In this document: piece by piece, positions 43,626 to 55,498 of the stretch
How positions within the stretch are numbered: position 1 is the stretch's first letter
Layout: every line of letters begins with the position of its first letter
Origin: Campylobacter sp. CNRCH_2014_0184h
GTDB lineage: Bacteria; Campylobacterota; Campylobacteria; Campylobacterales; Campylobacteraceae
Direction: 5' to 3'
DNA: 64,000 nucleotides
NCBI RefSeq assembly: GCF_025772985.1
Contig: NZ_JAKMTB010000004.1
Coordinates: 62,001-126,000, forward strand
The notes under the pieces: model-generated
Told to the model about the DNA's origin: nothing
What the model saw: the letters and a program-made list of their open reading frames with translations, nothing else
The model's database searches: none
Program-made: the position numbers and the translations under genes

Positions 43626-44993
43626 ATGAGTAGTAATTTAAGTATATTTAAAGTTGGTGTTGGTCCTTCATCTTCTCACACTTTAGGGCCAATGCTAGCG
43701 GGTAATATGTTTTGTGAAAAGATTAAAGATAAAATCACACAAATTACAAAAATTCAAATCAAACTTTATGGCTCTTTATCACTTACTGGTAAAGGCCATT
43801 TAAGTGATAAGGCTATTATATGGGGTTTGAGTGGCTTAAGAGCAAAAGAACTCAACGCTGCTTTGCAAGATCGTGTGTTTAATAAAATTTTACAAGATAA
43901 AATTTTGGTTTTAAATGCTCAAAAAGAATTAAATTTTGATTATGATAAAGATTTGATTTTTGAAAAAGACTTTTTACCTTTACATGAAAATGGGTTAAAA
44001 GTAAGCGCTTATGATGAAAATGGAGAAATCATTGCTGAAGAAATTTATTATTCAGTGGGTGGTGGTTTTGTTATGAGTGAAGCTGAGCTTCAAAAACACA
44101 AAGATGGAGCTTGTGAGCAAAAACATACTAAATTAGAACTTGATGTTAACAATGCAAGCGATGCTTTAAAAATTTGTGAAGAAAAATCATGGGATCTAGC
44201 AAAACTTTCTTATGAATATGAGCTTCAATTTCATACCAAAGAAGAAATTAGAGCTTATTGTTTAGAAATTTGGGAAGTAATGCAAGAAGTTTATTATAAT
44301 GGTATTCATCCAAGTTCAGATTTTCTTCCAGGAAATTTGCACTTAAAGCGCCGTGCTAAAGGGCTTAATGAGCGTTTGGCTATGACAAGCGATCCTTTGG
44401 GGATTATTGATTTTATTTCTTTATATGCTATTGCTATTGCAGAGGAAAATGCAAGTGGAGCTAGAGTAGTAACTGCTCCAACTAATGGAGCTTGTGCTGT
44501 TGTGCCTGCTGTAATGCTTTATCTTAAAAACCATACGGTTGGTTTTAATGATGAAAAGGCTATTAATTTTTTGCTAACTGCTATGTTAATAGGTTCTTTT
44601 TATAAGAAAAATGCAAGCATAAGTGGTGCTGAAGCTGGCTGTCAAGCTGAAATTGGTAGTGCAAGTTCTATGGCAGCAGGAGCTATGGCTACTGTGATGG
44701 GTTTTGATGCAAAGATAGCTTGTAATGCTGCTGAAATTGCGATGGAACACCATTTAGGATTAACTTGTGATCCAGTAAGTGGTTTAGTGCAAATTCCTTG
44801 CATAGAAAGAAATGCCTTTGGAGCGATTAAAGCTATTTCAGCTGCTAGAATGGCAATGAGTAGAAAATCAACTCCAAAAGTAAGTCTTGATGAGGTTATA
44901 AAAACTATGTATGAAACCGGCAAGGATATGAACTCAAAATACAAAGAAACTTCCTTAGGTGGTTTAGCTACTAATCTTACAAGTGTATGTTAA
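43626..44993 (+). CDS. sdaA: L-serine dehydratase
   Basis: Iron-sulfur serine deaminase of 455 residues, making pyruvate and ammonia. The N-terminal GPSSSHTLGPM block, the GACAVVPAV segment, and CDPVSGLVQIPCIERN supply Cys residues for the 4Fe-4S cluster, with another Cys at the very C-terminus (TSVC). Eleven bases after sdaC, so one operon. Campylobacter jejuni colonisation depends on the equivalent enzyme. Confidence 0.95.
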   Translation: MSSNLSIFKVGVGPSSSHTLGPMLAGNMFCEKIKDKITQITKIQIKLYGSLSLTGKGHLSDKAIIWGLSGLRAKELNAALQDRVFNKILQDKILVLNAQKELNFDYDKDLIFEKDFLPLHENGLKVSAYDENGEIIAEEIYYSVGGGFVMSEAELQKHKDGACEQKHTKLELDVNNASDALKICEEKSWDLAKLSYEYELQFHTKEEIRAYCLEIWEVMQEVYYNGIHPSSDFLPGNLHLKRRAKGLNERLAMTSDPLGIIDFISLYAIAIAEENASGARVVTAPTNGACAVVPAVMLYLKNHTVGFNDEKAINFLLTAMLIGSFYKKNASISGAEAGCQAEIGSASSMAAGAMATVMGFDAKIACNAAEIAMEHHLGLTCDPVSGLVQIPCIERNAFGAIKAISAARMAMSRKSTPKVSLDEVIKTMYETGKDMNSKYKETSLGGLATNLTSVC

Positions 44994-45025
44994 TTCTTGA
45001 AGATTTAAAATCTTCAAGAATTTTT
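44992..45025. terminator. bidirectional terminator between sdaA and the autotransporter gene
   Basis: Arms 44992-45006 and 45008-45022 are perfect complements of 15 bases, about 13 of which can pair around the loop. A T run follows on the plus strand and an A/T-rich flank on the minus strand. It separates the two converging genes. Confidence 0.8.
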
Positions 45026-48000
45026 AGTTAAATAGATATCTAAATTCTCCTCTAAAACCATAGTTTGCATCCATGTCTTCCATAAAGTAACGATTTATCT
45101 CAAAAGATATTTCGGTTTTATTGCTAGGTTTTGCTTTAAATCCTATTATAGCATTGGCAAAAGCATGAGAATAATCTGCTGTTTTGTAATCCCAATTTCC
45201 AGTTAATGGATCTTGGAGTTTGCCTTGATCTTTGGCATCTGAGAAATATTGTCCGAAATCTGTTTTTAGATAAACCATAGATTTTCCTTCATTGTATTGT
45301 TGACCAACTAAAACAGATGCCATAATACCAAGATTTCTATAATCATCTTGTTGCATTCTTATGCCATTAGATGTTTTAACATCGTGATCTTGATAATAGG
45401 TAAAATCAATATCCATATAAGCATCTAAGAATGCATTATTTGGTAAATAGAATTTTCTTCCAAGTGCAAAACCAGCAGAATACGCAAGATTATCGAATTT
45501 TGCACTATTGGTTTCAAAACTTCCTGCCTGATTTGCTGATATTTTGCTTTTGTAATGATCTATAGCAAAGTCTGCTTCAAGATATACTCCATTTTTCCAA
45601 AACATTGCAGAGTACATACCTGTTGAAAAATTATTAATTTCAGAACTGCTTAATTTGTCTAGATTAGAATGTAAGGTTCCATATCCTAGATGAACACCGG
45701 TCATCATGTTAAAGTTAAGATAATTTATAATTTCATCAAAACCATATTTTACTCCTGTGTAAATACTGTCTATTTCTCTAGGACTATAAACATTGGTGTG
45801 CTGATTAAAATGTGAATTATAAGCTTGTGTCCACATTCCTCCTTTTGAATATTCATTTTCTTTAAGCAATCTAAATCTTTCAGAAAGTTGGTTTTGATTA
45901 AAAAGGTGCATTCTGTTTAATAAAAATGCATTGTCAATTACAGCTTTAACAATTTCTGAAGGATCTACTAACGAACTTATGTTATTATTGATTACATCTA
46001 ATCTATCAATATATATATTTCCATTGCTTTGATTTTGATCGATATTTGGTGTTATAGTGTAACGTATAGCGCCATGATCTTTTTCTACTGTTTGATTAGA
46101 AGCAAGAATAAAATCTTTTAAATTGAGCTTGTTTTTATTTTCAACTTGACTTAAATCAATAAGTGTGTGATTTCCAGTGATTGTTTGTGTGGTAGGATTT
46201 TTATCATCAAATAATCCTGCACTAGCATCGTCTAAAATTTTAATGTGTAGTTTATTTAAAGCTTTAAAATCAATTTCTTTTGTTATAACATAGCTATCTC
46301 CAGTGTTGTTGGCTAGATCAGTGTAAAAACCAAAAGAATTATCTCCAGCTAGTGTAAATTTATCACTTGTTACTGTTCTGAAGTTGTATTTTGAATTTTT
46401 TACTGTATTATCGGTATTATTTACAGGAAAGTCAATGTGCCCAAAATTTATAATACTATTATTAAAGTAAGCTCCATTACCAACTTCATTATCATTGATC
46501 TGTGTTTCTAAGTTAATGCTAGATAAAAAGTTTATATTTGAGCCATCTGCGTAAATAGAATAAGCTTTAACATTGTCTTTGTTTTCTGCTTGGGTAGAAG
46601 CTGAAACTTTTATGGTGTGAACATTTCCATCCTTAGAGCCTATATTTAGAGTGCCTCCAATATCTGCTAATCCTACTGCATAGGAAAGTCCATCAAGCCC
46701 ATCATAGCCTATACTTCCTGCTTGAGATTGTTGGTACTTAGCATCTTCATTGATAATAGTAGCATTAGTAATATCTCCAACTTTGCCGGCTTCGCCACCT
46801 TTTCCAGCTTGAGTTTTGATGTTAATATCCCCATTTAAATCAATATTTATTTCTTTTCCTGATTGATTTAAAACAGCTATACCTATGGCATCTCCACCTC
46901 TACCGCCATGTCCTGCATTACCAGATTGGACTTTGTTTACGCTACCATTATTGTATTTATGATCAGCTCCATCACCTTTTCCGCCATTACCTCCATTTCC
47001 GCCATTACCAGCTTTTATATCTATATTGATATCATTTAAAACTATAGAGTTACTCGCTTTTGTGTCTTTTTTGATGTTATATCCAAATACTCTATATCCT
47101 TCTCCATGGCCACCATGACCTCCATTTCCACCACTTCCATAAAGATAAGCATCGCTACCGCTTGTTCCATTTTCACCGTTTTTTCCGGTTTGATTAAATG
47201 TTAATGCTTCTTTAAAAGATTTGTTTTTTGAAAGTTCTGTGGTATTGGCAAAGTTATATCCTATACCACTTTTACCATGTTCTCCTTGTTTGCTTTCTGC
47301 TATGCTTACTTTGTCTATTATTACTTGATTGTTGGTTTGGTTTATTGAGAGTTCCACTCCATATCTTTTGTCTATAGTGTCATATCCTCCTCCACTTCCG
47401 CTAGACTCAAATTTTAAACCACTATCAAAATCTTCTTCTGACTCTATAACCACTATATCTGTATTCCAACTACCTGATGTTAAACCACCTTGTTCTAATT
47501 GTTTATTGATTTCTTGATCTCTTATGGAAACAGTTTGAGTTCCGGTATTTTCATCAACTTCAAACTTATCTACTTTTAGCTTATCTCCTTGGTTTTCTTT
47601 ATAATTTGTGTTGAAAATAAAATTATTATTACCTTCTAGTTTTATGGTATCAGATGTTAATGTGTGGTATTCCCCATTTTCATGTATGAAATCAACTCTT
47701 GAATCTTTAAATGTAGCTCCATTACCACTAGCTCCATTACTAGTTGTGGTTTTTAAGGTAAGGTTTGTTCCAACTTTTAAAGTCGCATTATCAGCATATA
47801 GTGAACTAGCTTTAGCATCTTTTCCGTTGGCTTTTACATCAATAGTTATATCTTTATCTGAAAAAAGATTGAGTATAGAGCCATTTGCTATGTGTATACC
47901 ATAAGCACTTGCAGTTCCATCCTCGCCCTTTGTCCCATCTATGCCATCTATAGCTGTTTGATCTCTATTTGGATCAAGTATGGTTAAATTTCCACCACCA

Positions 48001-50369
48001 TAACCTTTATCTCCACTAGCTCCTTTACCACCATCTCCACCTTTACCACCGGTTGCATTTAGAGTGATATTTGCATTTAAATTTAGAGTAATATTTTTTC
48101 TTCCTTCAGCGTAAAATCCATTCAATTCTACGCTTCCTCCATTACCACCATTTCCTCCGTGTCCTGCTTGTGTTCTTCCATTTTTATGATCAGGCCCATC
48201 CGCATATCCACCATCAGCGCCTTTACCACCATCTCCACCTTTGGCTGTTATGGTAATATCTTTATCGATAGTGTAAGTTTCTCCATCTTTTATGCCATTT
48301 ACTCCATTTATGACAAAACCTTGTCCATGGCCACCATCTCCGCCATGGCCACCATCTCCATATAACTTAGCATCGGTTCCTTTTGTACCATCACCACCTT
48401 TAGTTCCGGCGTTATTTGTAGAGTAAAGAGCTGTTTTACCACCGTTTAGATTTAAAACTTGAACATTGTGGCTTGTTCCATCTTTGCCATCAACTCCAGC
48501 TTTTGATTTATCTATGGTAACACTATCTACTTTTATAGCAGTGTCTGTGGTGTTTGTTTTATATTCTGTGAGATATCTTTCTCCATTAGTATCTACTCCA
48601 TTATTTTCAAGATTAACATTTATACCATTTAATCCTCCATTTGTCACTGTGAAAATATCATGATTTATATCTATTGTTTTTTTATCCTCTAAATCAGAAT
48701 AAACACCATCTTTTATATCTTGGACTAAGGTATCATCTGTGACATTTATTTTTATATCTCCACTTTTTGTGAGATTTGTTGCACTAACTTTATTACCTTG
48801 CTTGTTTTTTGAATCAATATGAAAATCGAAAGTATTTGAAGTTCCAGTTAATACTAAAGAGTCTGTTGTAAAGCTTTTGTAGCCATTGGTGTTATCAAAT
48901 TTTAAAGTGCTATTTTCAAATTTTGCACCTCTTTTATCGTTTGAATTTGCACCATTGTCTATTTTTGATGTTATGGTTAGATTATCTTGTAAAATGATAG
49001 TTGAGTTATTTGCTTTGATACCAAATGCTTCTTTATTGCTAGCATTGGCTGCATTTGTTTCTATGGTTATACCACTACCGCTTACGCTGCTTAAAGTTAG
49101 AGTACTATTGCTTAAATCTATACCATTAGCAATGGCATCTTTAGCATCTTCGGCATTACCACCACTACCACCTGCTCCACCTGCACCACCACTACCAGCG
49201 GCACCAGGGCGTCCTTGAGTTCCTCCGACTATAGAAGTATTGGATCCTCCCCATCCTTGACTTCCACCATTTCCACTAGCTCCAGCCAAGCCAGCAGTCC
49301 CTTTGTTTCCTCCAGTAGATGAAAGTTTGATATTATCTATCATTACTATGGCATTGTTATTGTTATCTATATCTATAGCTGTGATGGTTGCGCTACCAGC
49401 GCTACCAGCGTTACCACCATTTCCAGCGTTACCACCATTTCCACCGTTACCACCATTTCCACCATAAGCATCATAGGCTGAGCATCCAAGCAAAGGGGTG
49501 CAATATCCACCAGATACGGCATTACCACCATTTCCTCCAGATCCTCCTTTACCACCATTACCACCATTACCACCATTACCACCATTACCACCTGTAGCAG
49601 TTGCATTTATGGCTTTTACAGAAAGCTCAAATGGATTGTTTGCATTGTTTTGAAATAAAGTAGCGCTTATAGATCCACCATTTCCACCATTTCCACCATT
49701 TCCACCATTTCCACCATTTCCAGCGTTACCGCCTTTTCCACCAAATGCTTGCGTTGGTTTATCTCCGTAATCTCCTGAGTTAGCGTGAGAACCATTACCT
49801 CCATTACCACCGTTTTTACCATCAGCACCATTACCTCCATTACCACCAGAAGCACCTTTTAAAACTAACGTGTAGCTTTTATCGCTAAGATTGGTTTTTT
49901 CTTTGATGATGTAACCTGTTATTTTTATATCACCTAAATTAGAGCCATTACCACCATTACCGCCATGACTTCCATTAGATCCTTTTCCACCATTAAATCC
50001 ATCTATTTGTTGATTGCCTGAATAGCCTGTGGTTTGTCCATCTGTTCCGTTATTACCAGCTTCCCCAGCTTGTCCAGCTGTTCCATTTGCTTTACTTTGT
50101 TCATTTGTATTAATTTCGATGGTTTGATTATTGTTTTTAATATCAAAAATTTCTTCTATATCGTTTTGAGAAGCACTACCATTAACCCCATCTTGACCTT
50201 TTTCTAAAACAGATGCTCCATCTTGACCATGTATTCCTTCCCCAGCTGCATTTAATTCTGTAGATGAAAAAGCTAAAGAAAGACTTAAAACTAAAGTAGA
50301 AAATTTAAGAGAATTTTTTAAAAGTTCACATTCTTTTGTATTTTTAGAAAGGCTATCCCCCCCCCCCAT
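45024..50369 (-). CDS. glycine-rich autotransporter, phase-variable start
   Basis: Protein of 1781 residues in the frame shown. Residues 20-42 are an exported-protein signal ([11 protein letters not shown]). The passenger is dominated by NGG repeats, mostly residues 120-400 and again near 670-780 and 1130-1210, with Asn/Ile-rich parts between. The last 280 or so residues form a beta-barrel translocator ending in an aromatic residue (RYLFN). This is a classic type Va layout, likely an adhesin. The codons for the first residues lie in an eleven-G tract. The ribosome binding site AGGAG (50401-50405) belongs to ATGs at 50391 or 50397, which are out of frame with the main body at G11. The ATG at 50369 is in frame but has no nearby binding site. 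Confidence 0.85.
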   Translation of the reverse strand: MGGGDSLSKNTKECELLKNSLKFSTLVLSLSLAFSSTELNAAGEGIHGQDGASVLEKGQDGVNGSASQNDIEEIFDIKNNNQTIEINTNEQSKANGTAGQAGEAGNNGTDGQTTGYSGNQQIDGFNGGKGSNGSHGGNGGNGSNLGDIKITGYIIKEKTNLSDKSYTLVLKGASGGNGGNGADGKNGGNGGNGSHANSGDYGDKPTQAFGGKGGNAGNGGNGGNGGNGGNGGSISATLFQNNANNPFELSVKAINATATGGNGGNGGNGGNGGKGGSGGNGGNAVSGGYCTPLLGCSAYDAYGGNGGNGGNGGNAGNGGNAGSAGSATITAIDIDNNNNAIVMIDNIKLSSTGGNKGTAGLAGASGNGGSQGWGGSNTSIVGGTQGRPGAAGSGGAGGAGGSGGNAEDAKDAIANGIDLSNSTLTLSSVSGSGITIETNAANASNKEAFGIKANNSTIILQDNLTITSKIDNGANSNDKRGAKFENSTLKFDNTNGYKSFTTDSLVLTGTSNTFDFHIDSKNKQGNKVSATNLTKSGDIKINVTDDTLVQDIKDGVYSDLEDKKTIDINHDIFTVTNGGLNGINVNLENNGVDTNGERYLTEYKTNTTDTAIKVDSVTIDKSKAGVDGKDGTSHNVQVLNLNGGKTALYSTNNAGTKGGDGTKGTDAKLYGDGGHGGDGGHGQGFVINGVNGIKDGETYTIDKDITITAKGGDGGKGADGGYADGPDHKNGRTQAGHGGNGGNGGSVELNGFYAEGRKNITLNLNANITLNATGGKGGDGGKGASGDKGYGGGNLTILDPNRDQTAIDGIDGTKGEDGTASAYGIHIANGSILNLFSDKDITIDVKANGKDAKASSLYADNATLKVGTNLTLKTTTSNGASGNGATFKDSRVDFIHENGEYHTLTSDTIKLEGNNNFIFNTNYKENQGDKLKVDKFEVDENTGTQTVSIRDQEINKQLEQGGLTSGSWNTDIVVIESEEDFDSGLKFESSGSGGGYDTIDKRYGVELSINQTNNQVIIDKVSIAESKQGEHGKSGIGYNFANTTELSKNKSFKEALTFNQTGKNGENGTSGSDAYLYGSGGNGGHGGHGEGYRVFGYNIKKDTKASNSIVLNDINIDIKAGNGGNGGNGGKGDGADHKYNNGSVNKVQSGNAGHGGRGGDAIGIAVLNQSGKEINIDLNGDINIKTQAGKGGEAGKVGDITNATIINEDAKYQQSQAGSIGYDGLDGLSYAVGLADIGGTLNIGSKDGNVHTIKVSASTQAENKDNVKAYSIYADGSNINFLSSINLETQINDNEVGNGAYFNNSIINFGHIDFPVNNTDNTVKNSKYNFRTVTSDKFTLAGDNSFGFYTDLANNTGDSYVITKEIDFKALNKLHIKILDDASAGLFDDKNPTTQTITGNHTLIDLSQVENKNKLNLKDFILASNQTVEKDHGAIRYTITPNIDQNQSNGNIYIDRLDVINNNISSLVDPSEIVKAVIDNAFLLNRMHLFNQNQLSERFRLLKENEYSKGGMWTQAYNSHFNQHTNVYSPREIDSIYTGVKYGFDEIINYLNFNMMTGVHLGYGTLHSNLDKLSSSEINNFSTGMYSAMFWKNGVYLEADFAIDHYKSKISANQAGSFETNSAKFDNLAYSAGFALGRKFYLPNNAFLDAYMDIDFTYYQDHDVKTSNGIRMQQDDYRNLGIMASVLVGQQYNEGKSMVYLKTDFGQYFSDAKDQGKLQDPLTGNWDYKTADYSHAFANAIIGFKAKPSNKTEISFEINRYFMEDMDANYGFRGEFRYLFN
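49551..49586. repeat. four 9-bp tandem repeats in the autotransporter gene
   Basis: Four perfect copies of ACCACCATT, each coding Asn-Gly-Gly on the minus strand. The unit length is a multiple of three, so copy changes keep the frame and only lengthen the passenger. Confidence 0.85.
49675..49719. repeat. five 9-bp tandem repeats in the autotransporter gene
   Basis: Five perfect copies of CCACCATTT, also Asn-Gly-Gly units with a different third-base choice. Flanking units are degenerate copies. Confidence 0.9.
50357..50367. repeat. G11 tract at the start of the autotransporter gene
   Basis: Eleven C on the plus strand, G on the coding strand, starting at the G of an ATG. From the ribosome-binding-site-proximal ATGs the frame reaches TAG right after the tract at 11 G. 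With 10 or 13 G it would join the autotransporter frame. Confidence 0.9.
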
Positions 50370-50388
50370 GGGTATTTAAAGTCCGATT

Positions 50389-50439
50389 CATATTCATTTA
50401 CTCCTATTTAAAATAATAAATTAAAATATTATGATTATA
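50389..50439 (-). promoter_or_regulatory. -10 box, ribosome binding site and upstream ATGs of the autotransporter
   Basis: On the minus strand TATAAT lies at 50439-50434 and AGGAG at 50405-50401. ATG codons at 50397 and 50391 are in the same frame; the second is nine bases after AGGAG, the normal spacing. No consensus -35 box is apparent. Confidence 0.6.
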
Positions 50440-50540
50440 AATATTTTTTTATAAATTTAAAATAAATTTACAACATAAAAATTTAAAGCTTTTAAAAGCG
50501 CATAAATGCTAAATTTTCAAAAATTTTAAGGAAAATATAA

Positions 50541-51296
50541 ATGATAGAAATCAAAAAACCAGCAGAGATAGAAAAACTACGCAAAGCAAATGAGCTTGTA
50601 GCTAGAACGCTTGATTATCTAGAAACTATCATAGTTCCAGGTATGAGTTTAAAAGAAATTGATATCAAAGCAGAAAAATTTATACTTGATCATGGTGCAA
50701 AACCATCTTTTAAAGGTTTGTATGGTTTTCCAGGCAGTATTTGTATCTCGCTTAATCAAGCTTGCATTCATGGTGTAGGCGATGAGCGTATTTTAAAAGA
50801 AGGCGATATTTTAGGTCTTGATGTAGGTACTTGCATAGATGGATACTATGGGGATGCAGCAAGGACTATACCTATAGGTAAAATTTCAGCTACTGATGAG
50901 GCTTTAATTGCTTGTGCTAAAGATGCTTTGTATTATGCTATAGATATTATCAAAGAGGGTATGCGTTTTAAAGAGCTTTCTTATGAACTTGGTGAGTTTA
51001 TTGCTAAAAGAGGTTTTGTGCCTTTGAAGGGTTATTGTGGTCATGGTATAGGTAAAAAACCCCATGGTGAGCCTGAAATTCCAAATTATTTAGAACCAGG
51101 TGCTAGTGCAAAAAGTGGACCTAAAATCAAAAATGGCATGGTATTTTGCATAGAGCCTATGGTATGTCAAAAAGATGGCACGCCAGTGCATTTAAAAGGT
51201 AATTGGGAAGCAGGAAGCAAAGATGGTTTAAATGCTGCTCATTATGAGCATTGTGTTGCTATTATAAATGGTAAGGCAGATATTTTATCTAAGTAA
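50541..51296 (+). CDS. map: methionine aminopeptidase, type I
   Basis: The enzyme of 251 residues removes the initiator Met. Metal ligands are in LGLDVGTCIDGYYGDA (two Asp), GHGIG (His), FCIEPM (Glu) and the terminal AHYEHC (Glu region). In many bacteria map follows secY; here it is separated by about 13 kb. AAGGAAAATATAA lies before the ATG. Confidence 0.95.
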   Translation: MIEIKKPAEIEKLRKANELVARTLDYLETIIVPGMSLKEIDIKAEKFILDHGAKPSFKGLYGFPGSICISLNQACIHGVGDERILKEGDILGLDVGTCIDGYYGDAARTIPIGKISATDEALIACAKDALYYAIDIIKEGMRFKELSYELGEFIAKRGFVPLKGYCGHGIGKKPHGEPEIPNYLEPGASAKSGPKIKNGMVFCIEPMVCQKDGTPVHLKGNWEAGSKDGLNAAHYEHCVAIINGKADILSK

Positions 51297-51316
51297 GAAA
51301 GTTTAATCTTTCTTAC
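51293..51316. terminator. hairpin between map and docB
   Basis: GTAAGAAAG at 51293-51301 pairs with 51308-51316 around a TTTAAT loop. It lies between two convergent genes and overlaps both stop regions slightly. Confidence 0.65.
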
Positions 51317-53115
51317 TCGAATGTTTTTAATTTTTCTGAAAGTTTAGAAGCATTTTCTAAAACATCTTGTGAAATTTGCGTTAAATCAAGGGAGTAGTTT
51401 TTAACACAATTTGCAAGCTCAGTTACTTTTTCTATATTTTGTTCTAGTTCATTCATTTTAGCTTTTGATTCATCGCTTTTTTCTTCCATGATTTTAGTAG
51501 AATGAATACTTGTTTTTAATTTTTCTATAGAAGTTCCAACCTCACCTTGTAAGATATTAGCTTTGTTAGAGGTATCATTCATGGATTGATGAATTCCATC
51601 CATCAAACTTTTGTTGTCATTGATTTGTTGCACTATAGTTCTTACGGTTGTTTCTATGGCAACTAAAGATTTTGTGGTTTTATCTGCTAGATTTCTAACT
51701 TCATCAGCAACTACAGCAAAGCCACGTCCGTGTTCACCTGCACGTGCTGCTTCAATAGCTGCATTTAGCGCAAGCAAATTGGTTTGATCGGCTATGTCTT
51801 TTATGGTTGTAGTAACTTCTACTATGCTATCAGCACTTTGTACTAGCATATCCATAGCACTTAAAACACTTTGTTCTTTTTCACCACTTAACAATATAAG
51901 CTCTACCAATTCTTTAAGTGTAAGCTCAACTTTAGCCATTACTTCTTGCATACCATGCATATCATTTATAGTGTTTTTAGCTAAATTTTGTGTTAAGTCT
52001 ATATGGCTTTCTAAGATAGAACTTATTTCATGGACATTAGAAATTTGTTCATGTTGTAAAAGTGAGCTTTGCTGTAAAACTTCAGCATTTTGAGAAAGCT
52101 TTTGTGAGCTTTTGTGACTTGAATTTGCAGTTTGTATAGCTTCTAAAACCGAATTTTGCACTATTTGTATAAAAGAGTTTATGTAGCCAGCACTTGTTGC
52201 TAATTCACTTTTTTTATCAATATCTAATCTTGCACTTAAATTCGCATGCTCACCAGCTAAGTTTGCACTTAGTTTTTCAAGTAAAGATATAGGTATGATT
52301 ACTTTTTTTAATGTTAAAAGTATGAAGAAAATCAATACAGCTAAGGTGAATAAGAAAATTCCTATAGCGGTGTAAAGATTGTATTTGTTGTTAAGATTAA
52401 TTTCTTGAGCAATGAAATTTTTATGAGATATGATTTCTTTTTGTAATTCTTGATCAAGAAAACTTTGAGAATTATCTTTTAAAATTTTAATCTGACTTAG
52501 TATCATTTTACAATGTGTGCTAAAAAGTTCAAATAATTCTTGTGGAAGCTGTGGATCGTTTGTGTTTAAATTTGCTACTAAACTTTGGAGACGATTTTGT
52601 GCTAAAGGTTCTAGTATATCCATAGTTCCTATGATGCTTAATATATCCCCGATAGATTCTATTTGTCTAGCTTCTTGAGCAGTAAGTGCTAGCTTGTTTG
52701 TTTGTTTAATGATTTCTTGTTGAATTTCATAAAGATAAAGTTTTGAATTTATAGCAATAGAATTAGCTGATTTAAAATGCTGTAATTGAGCATTTTTTTT
52801 CTCAAAAATCGTTTGTATTTTTTTAGTGTCTATTTTATTGGCTTTTAAAATTGCTAAAGTATTTTCAAAATCTTGTATTAAAGCAACGCTAGTGTCATAG
52901 TTTTGTAAATTGAGTTTATTTTTAAAAATCTCATCTATTTTGGTATCTAGAATTTCTAATTTTTGAAAAGAACCCATGATGAGTGAATTTCTTTTTGTGG
53001 TGTTGTAGGTATTAAAGATAAATAAAGTCAAAGTTAAAAGTAATACCAAAACCACTATAGACAAAGTGATGAATTGTTTTAAAAAAGAAAAAGATTTTTT
53101 ATTTGAGCGGGTCAT
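51313..53115 (-). CDS. docB: methyl-accepting chemotaxis protein (DocB-like)
   Basis: Chemoreceptor of 600 residues. Membrane helices lie near residues 15-34 and 245-268, flanking a helical periplasmic sensor domain of about 210 residues. A HAMP-like region and a cytoplasmic signalling domain follow, with the invariant tip [19 protein letters not shown] near residue 440. It overlaps docA by 17 bases. The same pair (Cj0019c/Cj0020c, docB/docA) is known in C. jejuni as determinants of chick colonisation. The ligand is unknown. The C-terminus lacks an NWETF pentapeptide. Confidence 0.88.
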   Translation of the reverse strand: MTRSNKKSFSFLKQFITLSIVVLVLLLTLTLFIFNTYNTTKRNSLIMGSFQKLEILDTKIDEIFKNKLNLQNYDTSVALIQDFENTLAILKANKIDTKKIQTIFEKKNAQLQHFKSANSIAINSKLYLYEIQQEIIKQTNKLALTAQEARQIESIGDILSIIGTMDILEPLAQNRLQSLVANLNTNDPQLPQELFELFSTHCKMILSQIKILKDNSQSFLDQELQKEIISHKNFIAQEINLNNKYNLYTAIGIFLFTLAVLIFFILLTLKKVIIPISLLEKLSANLAGEHANLSARLDIDKKSELATSAGYINSFIQIVQNSVLEAIQTANSSHKSSQKLSQNAEVLQQSSLLQHEQISNVHEISSILESHIDLTQNLAKNTINDMHGMQEVMAKVELTLKELVELILLSGEKEQSVLSAMDMLVQSADSIVEVTTTIKDIADQTNLLALNAAIEAARAGEHGRGFAVVADEVRNLADKTTKSLVAIETTVRTIVQQINDNKSLMDGIHQSMNDTSNKANILQGEVGTSIEKLKTSIHSTKIMEEKSDESKAKMNELEQNIEKVTELANCVKNYSLDLTQISQDVLENASKLSEKLKTFE

Positions 53116-54019
53116 GGTATTCTCCTGTTAAAGAATTTAAAAAAGCAACTATATCATCAACCACATCTTGTTCTAAAAATTTACCAAGTTGATAATAAGC
53201 CATAAATTGCACGCAAGCATCAAGTGTTGGCATGGAGCCATCATGAAAATAAGGAGCAGTTTTGGCTATATTTCTAAGGCTTGGTACTTTTACTACAAAT
53301 TGATCATGAGGATCTTGAGTAATCTCATAGCGTCCTTTCCAGTTTGTTCCATTATCATAAGGTACAAATACTCCCATTTTTTGATACATATTGCCACCTA
53401 TATTTTGACCTTGATGGCATGCTATACAACCATTTGACAAAAAAGCATTATAACCTCTTTTTGCTTGCTCGCTTATTGCGTTTTTATCACCTTTTAAGTA
53501 GCGATCAAAAGGAGAATTTGGAGTGAGTAAGGTTTTTTGAAACTCAGCTAAAGCGTGTGTTATATTTTCAAAGTTAATTTCTCCATAAAGTTTTTTAAAC
53601 TCTTTTTCATAAATTGGGTTAGCTTTTACAATTTGTACTACTTCGCTTTCATCTTTTAAACCCATTTCTTTGGGATTTAATAAAGGATGCTTGGCTTGAT
53701 CTTGTAAGTCTTTTGCATTGCCTCTCCAAAATTGAGATAGATTAAAAACAGCATTGAAATTTGTAGGTGTATGAAATGGTTCGTCTATTATGCCATTAAT
53801 ACCTGTTGAAAAGGTTTTATTATCAACTCCAAATTTTGTAATATCATGACAAGTATTACAAGATACTTTTTTATCTTTTGATAAACTTGTATCCATGTAA
53901 AGCTTTTTGCCTAAGATAGCTTTTTCTTTATCATAAGGAACACTTTCAGGCAAAGGGGTAATCATTTCAAGTGCTAAAAGTGGTAGTAAAGAAAATATTA
54001 AAATAATAAAAGTTTTCAT
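53099..54019 (-). CDS. docA: di-haem cytochrome c peroxidase (DocA-like)
   Basis: Periplasmic enzyme of 306 residues with a signal peptide ([16 protein letters not shown]). Two haem-binding motifs are present: CNTCH at 55-59 and CIACH near 200. The C-terminal MPTLDACV region carries a further haem-ligand-type Met. It reduces hydrogen peroxide with cytochrome c electrons. The ATG at 54019 has the better spacing from AAGGA; an in-frame ATG at 54025 is two residues longer. Position before the chemoreceptor gene matches docA of C. jejuni. Confidence 0.9.
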   Translation of the reverse strand: MKTFIILIFSLLPLLALEMITPLPESVPYDKEKAILGKKLYMDTSLSKDKKVSCNTCHDITKFGVDNKTFSTGINGIIDEPFHTPTNFNAVFNLSQFWRGNAKDLQDQAKHPLLNPKEMGLKDESEVVQIVKANPIYEKEFKKLYGEINFENITHALAEFQKTLLTPNSPFDRYLKGDKNAISEQAKRGYNAFLSNGCIACHQGQNIGGNMYQKMGVFVPYDNGTNWKGRYEITQDPHDQFVVKVPSLRNIAKTAPYFHDGSMPTLDACVQFMAYYQLGKFLEQDVVDDIVAFLNSLTGEYHDPLK

Positions 54020-54076
54020 AATCATTTTCCTTTATTTTTATAAATTTTTAGTTAATAATTTTTATTAATTATAGCA

Positions 54077-55366
54077 CTAAAATCTTAATCTTTTATAAGT
54101 AAATACAGTAGTTAGAAGTGTTATAAATGATAAAAATAAAATATAAATAAAAATTCCATAAACAAAAGGATTCTCAGGTCTTATAGCTAAAGAATGCAAC
54201 ATAAATACAAGCTGAGGCGTAAAACCACCCGCTATAGCATAAGCTATATTATAAGAAAAAGAAATTCCACTAAAGCGAATACTTGGTTTAAAAATTTTAC
54301 ACATTAAAATAGGCGCTAAGGCATTAATACCACCAAAAAAACATGCAATAAAATAAAAATATATACTTAAATGTAAAATTTGAGCATAGAAAAAATAAAA
54401 ATAAAAAAAACAAGAAAGACTAAAACCTATTGTAAATATCAAACTAGTGATTAAAAAGCCAAATTTATCTACCCAAATTCCAGCAAGCAAAGTTCCACAA
54501 GATAAAATTATTATCGCAATCATTTGTATTAAAATAGCATCTGTTTTATCAAGAACTAAAACCTCAGGTATAAAATTTGGCATAAGTAAAATAAGTATGA
54601 TCACGCAAGCTGTAAGCATCCATGTTAAAAGCATAGAGGCGATGATGTTTAAAAAAATATTTTTTTCTTTAAAAAGTGTCTTTAGCGGAAATTTTTCTAA
54701 ATTATTTTCTTGATGCATTTTTTGAAAAATAGGTGTTTCTTCTAGAAATTTTCTAAGATATATAGAAATAATGCCAAAAAATCCACCAATAGCAAAAGGA
54801 ATACGCCAAGCATAATCATAAATTGATTCTTGCTCAAAACAATGATTAATTACCAATGCAACAGCACATCCTAAAAGAATTCCAAAAGCCATAGAAGCAT
54901 TAATAGCGCTAACACAAAAACCATCTTTCCCATCAGGCGCATGTTCTTTTACAAATACCCAAGCACCAGGTAGTTCCCCGCCTATAGCTACACCTTGAGC
55001 TATTCTAACAAGTAGTAAAAATACCGGAGCTAGATAACCTATGCTTTCAAAAGTAGGTATAAAAGCTAAAGAAAAAGTTGGAAGCACCATGAGTAATATG
55101 CTTAGCATAAACATTTTTTTACGGCCAAATTTATCACCAAAATGCGCCATAACTATACCACCAAGTGGTCTAGCTAAATATCCTGCTGCAAAGGTTCCAT
55201 AAGTATTTAAAAGTTTCCAAAAATCACTCATATCGCTTGGAAAAAAATTTCTTGAAATATAATTAGCAAAAAAGACAAAAATCACAAAATCATAAAATTC
55301 TAAAGCTCCTCCCAAAGAAGATAAGGAAAGTGTTTTATAATCTTTTCTTTTTAAACTTTTTAGCAT
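54077..55366 (-). CDS. MFS transporter, metabolite:H+ symporter family
   Basis: Membrane protein of 429 residues with twelve helices. Family signatures are GALEFYDFVIF in helix 1, ARPLGGIVMAHFGDKFGRKK between helices 2 and 3, and RIAQGVAIGGELPG in helix 4, typical of the MHS group that includes ProP and KgtP. The exact substrate (an organic acid or compatible solute) cannot be read. It stands alone between docA and infA on the minus strand. Confidence 0.85.
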   Translation of the reverse strand: MLKSLKRKDYKTLSLSSLGGALEFYDFVIFVFFANYISRNFFPSDMSDFWKLLNTYGTFAAGYLARPLGGIVMAHFGDKFGRKKMFMLSILLMVLPTFSLAFIPTFESIGYLAPVFLLLVRIAQGVAIGGELPGAWVFVKEHAPDGKDGFCVSAINASMAFGILLGCAVALVINHCFEQESIYDYAWRIPFAIGGFFGIISIYLRKFLEETPIFQKMHQENNLEKFPLKTLFKEKNIFLNIIASMLLTWMLTACVIILILLMPNFIPEVLVLDKTDAILIQMIAIIILSCGTLLAGIWVDKFGFLITSLIFTIGFSLSCFFYFYFFYAQILHLSIYFYFIACFFGGINALAPILMCKIFKPSIRFSGISFSYNIAYAIAGGFTPQLVFMLHSLAIRPENPFVYGIFIYILFLSFITLLTTVFTYKRLRF

Positions 55367-55498
55367 TTAAATACTTTCTTTTATAGTGTTTTGATAATTA
55401 TAATAAAAAATGCCGTAGTTTGTAAAAAATATTAAAAATTTAAAAAGAAAAATTGTGATAAAATAATAGCTTTGTATTTTGTAGAAAGGAGAAAAGCA

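Noticed and set aside
49390-49990. Regular short repeats that look like an array of repeats and spacers
   Set aside because: The unit is 9 bases, coding Asn-Gly-Gly in the autotransporter frame. There are no 25-40-base repeats or spacers and no cas genes, so this is not CRISPR.
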